Source of the DNA: Bacteroidales bacterium UBA4814
GTDB lineage: Bacteria; Bacteroidota; Bacteroidia; Bacteroidales; UBA7960
Assembly: GCA_002402465.1 (NCBI GenBank)
Contig: DHFW01000025.1
Location: forward strand, 1 to 62,218
Direction: 5' to 3'
Length of the DNA stretch: 62,218 nt
Below, piece after piece: positions 15,612-23,432 of the stretch. Each line of letters starts with the position of its first letter. Position 1 is the stretch's first letter. The notes under the pieces were generated by a model. The model ran no database searches and had not been told where the DNA came from. It saw nothing but the letters and a program-made list of their open reading frames with translations. The translations under genes and the position numbers were made by a program.

Positions 15612-17957
15612 ATGTATCAGTTTTTGGAAGAGGCCCGTAACCAGCAGTTTGTCATTACCATCGTGGAAGATGACATCTCGCTCAATTATCTGATCAGAAA
15701 AACGCTTGAGCGCGAAGGCTATGTTTGCCAGGGTTTTCAGTCAGGGGCTGAAACCTATGAATGGATTGTTGAAAATCCCGGGTCGGACACCCTTATTCTG
15801 CTCGACTATCAGCTGGCTGATGTGCAGGGCGAAGAGTTTATAAGGCGTTTGAAGCGCGAAAACATTGACTTGCCTTTTGTTATCATTACCGGCCATGGCG
15901 ACGAACGAACGGCAGTCGAAATGATGAAGCTGGGTGCGCTCGACTATATGGTTAAAGACAATAGCTTTGTTGATCTTTTGCCCTCGGTTATACACCAGGT
16001 GGTTAGCCGCCTGAGTATTCAGAAACAATTATCCGAATCGCAGCATGCCCTTCGGCAGAGAGAAGAAAAATACCGCAGTATCTTCGAAAACATCCAGGAT
16101 GTATACTTCGAGATGACCCTCGAAGGCATCGTGTTGGAGTTGTCGCCCTCCATTGAGCAGATCTTTTTATACAAAAAAGACGACCTTCTGGGCAAACCCC
16201 TGTTTGAAGACAGAAACAAGCAGGATGTGTTCTTTGAGCACCTGAACGAAAAGGGCTATATGTCTGATTTTGAGTTGCTGCTCAACAGAAAGAACAAGCA
16301 GAAATTGCCCTGCTCCATCACTTGCAAGTATATCTACGACCAGGATGGCGAAGCCACCATGATTGTGGGCACCATTCGCAATATTAGTGAGCGCAAGCAG
16401 GCCGAAGAAAACCTGCGGATCAGTGAGGAACGCTACCGTATTCTTGCCGAGAACTCCAGCGATATGATTTCAAAGCACAGTTGGGATGGCTCTTATGTGT
16501 ACGTTTCTCCCGCCTCAAAAAAGCTGTTGGGCTACGAGTCGGAGGAACTGGTCGGAAAATCGGCCTACCTTTTTATTCATCCCGACGATATTGACGGAGT
16601 AAGGCGTAACCACATAGGACTGCTCGAAAACCAGCACGATAATTTTATTGAAAGTTACCGTATTCGCAAAAAAGACGGAAACTACATTTGGTTTGAAACC
16701 ACCAACCAGGTTATTTTTAATCAGAAAACAAACCTGGTAGAGGAGATTGTATGTGTGAGCCGCGATATTACGGTTCGTAAGGAAAAGGAAGAGCTGCTCA
16801 AAGCAAAGGAGGTGGCAGAAAGGGCCAACCAGGCCAAATCGGAGTTTCTGGCCAATATGAGTCACGAAATCCGTAACCCCCTCAATGCCATCATTGGCAT
16901 GACCAAAACGCTGTCGAAAACACAGCTGGATTCCGACCAGCAGAGTTATATAAATTCCATCCTGATTTCTTCAGGCAACCTGCTGCATATTCTGAACGAT
17001 ATTCTCGATTTTTCAAAGATCGAAGCCAATAAGATTGATCTGACCTTTGCCGAATTCAATCTAAGGAAGGCTTTGGCCGAAACCCTTTCGGTTTATGAAC
17101 CACAAGCCAGTTCAAAGGGTCTGATGCTTGAAATGATCATTGACCCTGATGTTCCGGAATGGGTGCATGGTGATGAAAAGAAAATCTGTCAGGTTCTTAA
17201 CAATTTGTTAAGCAACGCCCTGAAGTTTACCAACCAGGGAAAAATTGAGATAGGCGTTTTGAAAAAATCGGCGCAGCAAGAGAACATCAGGCTGGTTTTC
17301 TTCGTTAAAGATACAGGTATTGGGGTGAGAGAAGAAGATATTCCCCGCCTGTTCGAGTCGTTTCGTCAGCTCGATATTTCTGCAAGGAAAGAATACCAGG
17401 GCACCGGCCTGGGGCTTAACATTGTAAAAAGTCTGGTAGAAATGATGAATGGGAAAATAACGTTTGACAGTGAATATGGGAAAGGCAGCAATGTTTCGTT
17501 TGAAATCCCCCTTGTGCAGGCCGGCCAAAAGAAAACAACTGATGAATCACCACCCGAAAAATTGAATGAAACGATGGCTGAGATGAAACAACTGAACATC
17601 CTTGTTGCTGAAGACGATGCTATAAACCAGTTGTATCTTGCTGGTTTTTTGCGCTCTCAGGGCTGGAAAGTGGATACAGCGGCCAATGGCCTGGTGGCCA
17701 TCGAAAAATTTTCGGGCAGTGCTTATGACTTGGTACTAATGGATGGACAAATGCCCAAAATGGATGGCTTTGAAACCACTCGCCGTATCCGCGAAATGGA
17801 AAAATCATCGGGTAAGCATGTGCCCATCATTGCCATCACGGGTTATGCCATACCTGGCGACCGTGAGCGCTTTCTCGATGCAGGCATGGACGATTACGTA
17901 TCAAAACCCATAGATGAACGAAAGCTCATAGAGATAATTAACCGTATGACCCAATAA
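15612..17957 (+). CDS. Hybrid sensor histidine kinase (REC-PAS-PAS-HisKA-HATPase-REC)
   Basis: A 781-residue cytoplasmic kinase with no membrane helix. Domains in order: receiver (about 12-135, acceptor Asp65 in LLDYQL), PAS (about 150-262), PAS/PAC (about 270-392), HisKA with phospho-acceptor His418 in NMSHEIRNP, HATPase (about 520-640, with DTGIG and GTGLGL boxes) and a C-terminal receiver with Asp711 (LMDGQMPKMDG) and Lys in SKPID. An N-terminal receiver suggests it takes input from another kinase as well as from its PAS domains. No HPt domain or DNA-binding output is encoded nearby. The neighbouring REC-cyclase is a plausible partner, by proximity and receiver similarity only. The actA operon lies divergently upstream. 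Confidence 0.93.
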   Translation: MYQFLEEARNQQFVITIVEDDISLNYLIRKTLEREGYVCQGFQSGAETYEWIVENPGSDTLILLDYQLADVQGEEFIRRLKRENIDLPFVIITGHGDERTAVEMMKLGALDYMVKDNSFVDLLPSVIHQVVSRLSIQKQLSESQHALRQREEKYRSIFENIQDVYFEMTLEGIVLELSPSIEQIFLYKKDDLLGKPLFEDRNKQDVFFEHLNEKGYMSDFELLLNRKNKQKLPCSITCKYIYDQDGEATMIVGTIRNISERKQAEENLRISEERYRILAENSSDMISKHSWDGSYVYVSPASKKLLGYESEELVGKSAYLFIHPDDIDGVRRNHIGLLENQHDNFIESYRIRKKDGNYIWFETTNQVIFNQKTNLVEEIVCVSRDITVRKEKEELLKAKEVAERANQAKSEFLANMSHEIRNPLNAIIGMTKTLSKTQLDSDQQSYINSILISSGNLLHILNDILDFSKIEANKIDLTFAEFNLRKALAETLSVYEPQASSKGLMLEMIIDPDVPEWVHGDEKKICQVLNNLLSNALKFTNQGKIEIGVLKKSAQQENIRLVFFVKDTGIGVREEDIPRLFESFRQLDISARKEYQGTGLGLNIVKSLVEMMNGKITFDSEYGKGSNVSFEIPLVQAGQKKTTDESPPEKLNETMAEMKQLNILVAEDDAINQLYLAGFLRSQGWKVDTAANGLVAIEKFSGSAYDLVLMDGQMPKMDGFETTRRIREMEKSSGKHVPIIAITGYAIPGDRERFLDAGMDDYVSKPIDERKLIEIINRMTQ

Positions 17958-17960
17958 AAA

Positions 17961-17990
17961 AAACCGGAGTTTGCTCCGGTTTTTTTATTT
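17961..17990. terminator. Bidirectional intrinsic terminator between the hybrid kinase and pgk
   Basis: Perfect 9-bp stem AAACCGGAG / CTCCGGTTT (17961-17969 and 17974-17982) with a TTTG loop, flanked by an A-run on the left and a T-run on the right. It would stop transcripts of both convergent genes. Confidence 0.85.
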
Positions 17991-18003
17991 AGCGAGAACT
18001 GGC

Positions 18004-19194
18004 TTATTCGTTAATTGCCTGAACGCCAGGAAGCACTTTTCCTTCCATGTACTCGAGCAATGCCCCGCCGCCGGTGCTAACATAGCTTACCTTGTCGGCC
18101 AGGCCCAGTTGGTTGATGGCCGCCACCGAGTCGCCGCCACCAATCAGGGTAAAGGCTCCGTTGCTGGTGGCCTCCACCAAAGCCTCGGCAACCATCTTGG
18201 TGCCTTTGGCAAAGTTTTCCATTTCGAATACGCCCATGGGGCCATTCCAAAGCACGGTTTTCGATTTTTTAATGGTTTCTGCAAAGGCCTTTATGCTTTC
18301 TGGCCCGATATCGAGGCCCAGCCAACCATCAGGAATGGCATCGGCGGCACTTTCCTTGAAATGGGCGTCGTTCGAAAAGGCATCGGCAATAATGGCATCG
18401 GTGGGGATATGCAGTTTCACGCCTTTTTGCTCAGCCTTAGCCATAATTTCTTTAGCTTTTTCAAGGAAGTCTTCTTCTACCAGGCTTCCGCCAATCTGTC
18501 CGCCATTGGCCTTGATGAAGGTAAACATCATGCCTCCGCCAATAATCAGGTCGTCCACTTTGTCCAGGAGGTTTTCGAGGATTTCGATTTTGGAGCTTAC
18601 TTTGGCACCGCCTATAATGGCCGTGTAGGGGCGCTGCACATCTTTCAGCACCTTGTCTATGCTCGAGAGTTCCCGGGCCATCAGGTAGCCAAAAGCCTTG
18701 TCATTTGGAAAGAATTTGGCAATAATGGTAGTTGAGGCATGTGCGCGGTGGGCAGTGCCGAAAGCATCGTTCACGTACACATCGGCCAGCTGTGCCAGTT
18801 TGCGTGCAAACTCTTCGTTGCCCTTGGTCTCTTCCTTGTAAAATCGCAGGTTTTCAAGCAGCAGCACCTCGCCTGGCTTCAGGTTCAGCGCTTTCTGGTG
18901 GGTAAGGTCGCCAATGCAGTCTTCGGCAAATTTCACCTCTACGCCAAGCAACTTGGCAAGGTGCTCCCTTATATGGCGAAGCGAGAATTTGTCTTCGGGG
19001 CCTTCTTTGGGCCGCCCCAGGTGCGACATAACGATCACCGAGCCGCCATCGTCGAGGATCTTTTTAATGCTGGGCACCGCGGCCCGCATGCGTGAGTCGT
19101 CGGTAATCTGAAAGTCGCTGTTGAGTGGCACGTTAAAATCTACGCGCATTATGGCGCGCCTGCCTTTAAAATTAATTTCGTCAATGGTCTTCAT
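18004..19194 (-). CDS. pgk: Phosphoglycerate kinase
   Basis: A 396-residue glycolytic enzyme of standard bacterial length that converts 1,3-bisphosphoglycerate and ADP into 3-phosphoglycerate and ATP. Family signatures are MRVDFNVPLNS near residue 16, SHLGRPKEGPEDKFSL, the LWNGPMGVFE motif and the nucleotide-binding GGGDSVAA near the C-terminus. It is a single-gene unit: convergent with the hybrid kinase (shared terminator) and divergent from the transaminase gene. Nothing unusual. Confidence 0.98.
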   Translation of the reverse strand: MKTIDEINFKGRRAIMRVDFNVPLNSDFQITDDSRMRAAVPSIKKILDDGGSVIVMSHLGRPKEGPEDKFSLRHIREHLAKLLGVEVKFAEDCIGDLTHQKALNLKPGEVLLLENLRFYKEETKGNEEFARKLAQLADVYVNDAFGTAHRAHASTTIIAKFFPNDKAFGYLMARELSSIDKVLKDVQRPYTAIIGGAKVSSKIEILENLLDKVDDLIIGGGMMFTFIKANGGQIGGSLVEEDFLEKAKEIMAKAEQKGVKLHIPTDAIIADAFSNDAHFKESAADAIPDGWLGLDIGPESIKAFAETIKKSKTVLWNGPMGVFEMENFAKGTKMVAEALVEATSNGAFTLIGGGDSVAAINQLGLADKVSYVSTGGGALLEYMEGKVLPGVQAINE

Positions 19195-19240
19195 TCTCAG
19201 TCGATTTTGATTGTTTTCGGGTGGTTTTTTTATTTGTTAA

Positions 19241-19269
19241 AGCAGGGATAAAAATTATATGGCCCTGCT
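19241..19269. promoter_or_regulatory. Inverted repeat in the pgk/transaminase divergent region
   Basis: Perfect 7-bp arms AGCAGGG (19241-19247) and CCCTGCT (19263-19269) around an AT-rich 15-bp spacer. It lies between two divergent genes and 14 bp before a -7 box for the plus-strand gene, so it could be an operator. No T-run follows on either strand, which argues against a terminator. Confidence 0.3.
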
Positions 19270-19282
19270 GTTAAATTTCTTT

Positions 19283-19290
19283 TAAATTTG
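19283..19290 (+). promoter_or_regulatory. Predicted -7 promoter box of the transaminase/omega-amidase operon
   Basis: TAAATTTG matches the Bacteroidetes -7 consensus TAnnTTTG. It lies 77 bp upstream of the transaminase ATG. No good -33 element is visible. Confidence 0.5.
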
Positions 19291-19367
19291 CGGCACCTGA
19301 TCCGTGCCATAAAGAAGTTTAAAATTAACGATTCTATCCGGATTTTTGTTGAATTAAATTCTCTTAT

Positions 19368-20525
19368 ATGAACCTTTTTCCCGAAGCTGTTATTTCCAAA
19401 CTCCCGCAAACCGGCACCTCCGTTTTTGCCGTAATGACGCAGCTTGCACGCGAGCACCAGGCCATAAATCTGTCCCAGGGATTTCCCGACTTTCCTGTTT
19501 CTGAAAAACTTATTGAGCTTGTAGCTTTTCATATGCGCAAAGGGCACAATCAGTATGCACCCATGCCGGGTTTGCCTTTGCTTCGCGAACGCATTGCCGA
19601 AAAAACCCAGGCACTTTATGGGGCAGTTTACCACCCGGAAACCGAAATTACGGTTACTGCCGGTGCCACACAGGCCATTTTTACCGCCATCTGTACTTTT
19701 GTGCGCGAGGAAGACGAGGTGATTGTTTTCGAACCTGCCTATGACAGCTATGTTCCGGCCATAAAGCTCAACGGGGGCGTGCCCATAGTATCGCAACTCA
19801 AACTTCCCGATTACAGCATTAACTGGAACGAGGTGAAAAAACTGCTGAGCTCGCGAACCAAAATGATCATTATAAACAGCCCGCACAACCCCAGTGGCAG
19901 CATTCTTTCTGCCACCGATATGGCCGAGCTTGAAAAGCTTACCCGAAATACGGGCATTATAATTCTGAGCGACGAAGTGTATGAGCATATCATTTTTGAT
20001 GGGAAAAAGCATGAGAGCGTTTGCAGCTATCCCGGTCTGGCCGAGCGAAGCCTGGTAACCTGTTCGTTCGGAAAGACGTTTCATGCCACTGGCTGGAAAA
20101 CGGGCTATTGCCTGGCACCCGAAAACCTCATGAAGGAATTTCGCAAGTCGCACCAGTTTATTGTTTTTTGTTCAAACACCCCGGTGCAGCATGCGCTGGC
20201 CGATTTCCTCGGCGATGCCTCCAATTATCATGGCCTGGGCGAGTTTTTCCAGCAAAAGCGCGACTTCTTCCTGAAGGCCATTAAGGGCTCGCGGTTTGAA
20301 TGGATTCCGGCTGCAGGCACCTATTTTCAGTTGCTTAACTACAACAAAATTTCGCAAGAAGACGAAATGGATTTTGCCCAGCGGCTTACCCGTGAACATA
20401 AGGTGGCAGGAGTGCCTACTTCGTCGTTCTACAGCAAAACCGCCAACAATGGTATGCTGCGCTTTTGCTTTGCCAAATCGGAAGAAACCCTCGAAAAAGC
20501 CGCTGAGATATTATGCAAAATTTAA
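19368..20525 (+). CDS. PLP-dependent aminotransferase, methionine/glutamine transaminase type
   Basis: A 385-residue fold-type I class I/II aminotransferase. The opening FPEAVISKLPQTGTSVFAVM and INLSQGFPDFP are typical of the methionine aminotransferase/glutamine transaminase K (YbdL-like) group. The PLP lysine is Lys236 in CSFGKTFHATGWKTGY, and SPHNPSG (171-177) carries the conserved Asn. These enzymes transaminate the keto acid of methionine using glutamine, giving alpha-ketoglutaramate. The next gene, overlapping by 13 bp, encodes the amidase that hydrolyses that by-product, which supports the assignment over a generic aspartate aminotransferase. Confidence 0.88.
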   Translation: MNLFPEAVISKLPQTGTSVFAVMTQLAREHQAINLSQGFPDFPVSEKLIELVAFHMRKGHNQYAPMPGLPLLRERIAEKTQALYGAVYHPETEITVTAGATQAIFTAICTFVREEDEVIVFEPAYDSYVPAIKLNGGVPIVSQLKLPDYSINWNEVKKLLSSRTKMIIINSPHNPSGSILSATDMAELEKLTRNTGIIILSDEVYEHIIFDGKKHESVCSYPGLAERSLVTCSFGKTFHATGWKTGYCLAPENLMKEFRKSHQFIVFCSNTPVQHALADFLGDASNYHGLGEFFQQKRDFFLKAIKGSRFEWIPAAGTYFQLLNYNKISQEDEMDFAQRLTREHKVAGVPTSSFYSKTANNGMLRFCFAKSEETLEKAAEILCKI

Positions 20526-21307
20526 ACGTTGCTATTGTTCAGGCCACTCTTTACTGGGAAGACTCCGCCCGTAACCTGGCAATGTTTACCGAAAAAGTTG
20601 CAGGATTGGATAGCGATACCGATCTGATAGTGCTTCCCGAAATGTTTACCACAGGCTTTTCCATGAATGCCCGGGTGGCCGCCGAGCCCATGGGAGGGCC
20701 TGCGCTGCAGTGGATGCAGAAAACCGCTGATGAGCGTGCATGCGTGGTTTGCGGTAGTGTGGCCGTGGAAGATAACGGAAGCTTTTACAACCGGTTCTTC
20801 TGGGTCAGGCCCGATGGCTCTTTTGAGCATTACGACAAATATCACCTGTTTACCTATGCCGGCGAAAACAGGGATTACATCCCTGGTGAGCGCAAACTCA
20901 TTGTTGAGCTAAAAGGCTGGAAAATCATGCCGCTGATTTGCTACGACCTGCGCTTCCCGGTTTTCAGCCGCAACCGTTTCTGCGAAAGCGAAGGATTTGA
21001 CTATGATGTGCTGTTGTATGTGGCCAACTGGCCTGCCAGCCGCAGCCATGCCTGGCGAATATTGCTCATGGCAAGGGCTATCGAGAATCAGGCTTATGTA
21101 ATTGGCGTGAACCGACTGGGAGTGGATGAAAATGAAATTACCTACTCGGGCGATTCGGCCGTGATAAGCCCGCTGGGCGAAAATCTGAGCAACCTTTTGC
21201 CAAACCAGGAAGGGGTCGAAACCGTGATCATGCCGCGCTGCCAGCTCGACAGCTTCCGCGACAGCTTCAGGCCTTGGGCCGACTGGGATAAGTTCAGCTT
21301 GGAATAA
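20513..21307 (+). CDS. Nitrilase-superfamily omega-amidase (YafV-like)
   Basis: A 264-residue nitrilase-fold hydrolase. The catalytic triad is Glu43 (LPEMFTTGFS), Lys109 (YDKYHLFTYAGE) and Cys143 (LICYDLRFP). The HLFTYAGE stretch is characteristic of the omega-amidase/YafV group, which hydrolyses alpha-ketoglutaramate to 2-oxoglutarate and ammonia. It overlaps the transaminase gene by 13 bp, so the two are very likely translationally coupled. Together they make glutamine-dependent transamination irreversible and salvage methionine from its keto acid. Convergent with parE, 17 bp apart. Confidence 0.9.
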   Translation: MQNLNVAIVQATLYWEDSARNLAMFTEKVAGLDSDTDLIVLPEMFTTGFSMNARVAAEPMGGPALQWMQKTADERACVVCGSVAVEDNGSFYNRFFWVRPDGSFEHYDKYHLFTYAGENRDYIPGERKLIVELKGWKIMPLICYDLRFPVFSRNRFCESEGFDYDVLLYVANWPASRSHAWRILLMARAIENQAYVIGVNRLGVDENEITYSGDSAVISPLGENLSNLLPNQEGVETVIMPRCQLDSFRDSFRPWADWDKFSLE

Positions 21308-21324
21308 ACTTTTCTCTCTGAGAT

Positions 21325-23169
21325 TTAGCTTGCAACAGCATCCAATTCAACCCTCAGGTTGTCGATAATGAAGGTCTGGCGTTCGGGGGTGTTTTTGCCC
21401 ATGTAAAAAGAAAGCATATCGGCAATGCCCATTTCTTTTTTCAGGATGACCGGATCAAGGCGTATGCTTTTCCCAATGAAATTCACGAACTCGTCGGGCG
21501 ATATCTCGCCCAGACCTTTGAAGCGTGTAATCTCGGGTTTAGCACCCAGCTCGGCCATGGCCTCCACTCGTTCCTGCTCGGAGTAGCAATAAATGGTTTT
21601 TTGCTTGTTGCGCACCCTAAACAAGGGCGTTTGCAAAATGTACACGTGTCCGTTTCGCACCAGGTCGGGGAAAAACTGCAAAAAGAAAGTAAGCAGAAGC
21701 AACCTGATGTGCATGCCGTCCACGTCGGCATCGGTGGCTATCACAATATTGTTGTAGCGCAGGTCTTCGAGGCTTTCTTCGATGTTGAGGGCAGCCTGCA
21801 GCAGGTTGAACTCTTCGTTTTCGTAAACGATTTTTTTTGTGAGCCCGAATGAGTTTAATGGCTTTCCCTTGAGGCTGAATACAGCCTGGGTGTTCACATC
21901 GCGCGCTTTTGTAATAGAGCCGCTGGCCGAGTCGCCCTCGGTAATGAACAGGGTGCTTTCGAGCCGTTGAGGGTGGTTGTCGTTGTAATGAATACGACAA
22001 TCGCGAAGTTTTTTGTTGTGCAGGTTGGCTTTCTTTACCCGTTCCTTGGCCAGCTTTTTAATGTTGGCCATATCTTTGCGCTCGCGCTCCGATTGCATGA
22101 TCTTGCGCAAAAGGGCGTCAGCGGTATCAGGGTTCATGTGCAGGAAATTGTCGAGCCTGCGTTTCAGAATGTCGCTGATGTAGTTGCGGATGGACTGCCC
22201 GCCGGGTTCGATGTATTGCGAGCCGAGCTTGGTTTTGGTTTGTGATTCAAAAACCGGCTCCTGCACTTTTATGCTAAGGGCCACAATGAGTGAAGTTTTG
22301 ATGTCGTTGGCATCAAAATCCTTTTTGTAAAATTCGCGAATGGTTTTGTTCAGGGCTTCGCGAAAAGCGGCTTGGTGGGTGCCCCCCTGGGTGGTATGCT
22401 GCCCGTTTACAAACGAATAGTATTCTTCGCTGTACTGGCTGGTGCTGTGGGTAAAGGCAAACTCCAGGTCATCCTCGTGCAGATGGATAATGGGATAGCA
22501 AATCGGGCTGTCGATGTTGTGCGTGAGCAAATCATGCAAGCCATTCTGCGACTGGTATTTGCGCCCGTTAAAAATGATAGTGAGCCCGCGGTTCAGATAA
22601 ACGTAGTTCCACAGCAACTTTTCAATATATTCATCGATGTAGCGGTACTTTCCGAAAATTTGTTCGTCGGGCACGAAACTGATAATGGTGCCGCCGCGGC
22701 CGTTGGTTTCGGTTTCTTTTCCGTCTTTCACCAGCTGCCCCATCTCAAACTCAGCGGCTTTGCTCCGCCCTTCCCGTATGGATTCTATTTTGAAATAGCT
22801 CGAAAGAGCATTGACGGCCTTGGTGCCCACTCCATTGAGCCCAACGGTTTTCTTGAACACTTTGCTGTCGTATTTGGCACCGGTGTTGATCTTCGATACC
22901 ACATCGACCACCTTTCCCAGTGGAACCCCGCGGCCATAGTCGCGCACGGTGATTTGCTTCTCATTGATGGTGATCTCTATGGTTTTGCCAAAGCCCATAA
23001 TGTATTCATCGATGGAGTTGTCGATCACTTCCTTGAGCAACACGTAAACGCCATCGTCCTGAGAGGCTCCATCGCCCAGCTTGCCAATGTACATTCCGGG
23101 CCGCAGGCGGATGTGCTCTTTCCAGTCGAGGGTACGTATAGAGTCTTCTGAATATTTTTCGGTCATCAT
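21325..23169 (-). CDS. parE: DNA topoisomerase IV subunit B
   Basis: A 614-residue type IIA topoisomerase ATPase subunit. A GHKL ATPase domain (EVIDNSIDEYIMG; GRGVPLG; GLNGVGTKAVNALS) is followed by the transducer domain and a TOPRIM domain with FITEGDSASGS and DADVDGMHI. Its length and the opening DWKEHIRLRPGMYIGKLGDG fit Bacteroidetes ParE rather than GyrB. With ParC it decatenates daughter chromosomes. In many Bacteroidetes parC follows parE directly; here the next gene is the convergent omega-amidase, so the partner must be elsewhere. Confidence 0.93.
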   Translation of the reverse strand: MMTEKYSEDSIRTLDWKEHIRLRPGMYIGKLGDGASQDDGVYVLLKEVIDNSIDEYIMGFGKTIEITINEKQITVRDYGRGVPLGKVVDVVSKINTGAKYDSKVFKKTVGLNGVGTKAVNALSSYFKIESIREGRSKAAEFEMGQLVKDGKETETNGRGGTIISFVPDEQIFGKYRYIDEYIEKLLWNYVYLNRGLTIIFNGRKYQSQNGLHDLLTHNIDSPICYPIIHLHEDDLEFAFTHSTSQYSEEYYSFVNGQHTTQGGTHQAAFREALNKTIREFYKKDFDANDIKTSLIVALSIKVQEPVFESQTKTKLGSQYIEPGGQSIRNYISDILKRRLDNFLHMNPDTADALLRKIMQSERERKDMANIKKLAKERVKKANLHNKKLRDCRIHYNDNHPQRLESTLFITEGDSASGSITKARDVNTQAVFSLKGKPLNSFGLTKKIVYENEEFNLLQAALNIEESLEDLRYNNIVIATDADVDGMHIRLLLLTFFLQFFPDLVRNGHVYILQTPLFRVRNKQKTIYCYSEQERVEAMAELGAKPEITRFKGLGEISPDEFVNFIGKSIRLDPVILKKEMGIADMLSFYMGKNTPERQTFIIDNLRVELDAVAS

Positions 23170-23195
23170 AATGTAGTCATGCGCTAATCAATCTG

Positions 23196-23203
23196 CAAAG
23201 ATA
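23196..23203 (-). promoter_or_regulatory. Predicted -7 promoter box of parE
   Basis: On the minus strand this reads TATCTTTG, matching TAnnTTTG, 26 bp upstream of the parE start. No convincing -33 element was seen. Confidence 0.45.
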
Positions 23204-23432
23204 ACAGAAACAAGGCAACCAGCGTCCCCACTCAATGTGGCTTTTTATCAACTTATGGTTAATAATTCCAGTTCGGAAATGATTTGTTTTCGAGGAGGGA
23301 CTCTTTTTTGTTAAAAATTGTGAACAATTAAACCTTCCCGAACCTTTATTGTCAAACAGGCGACCAAAAAATGTTAAACAAACATTCGGCGGTTTTAATC
23401 AACTTAGTCAATTTTATACAAACTACTGTTAT

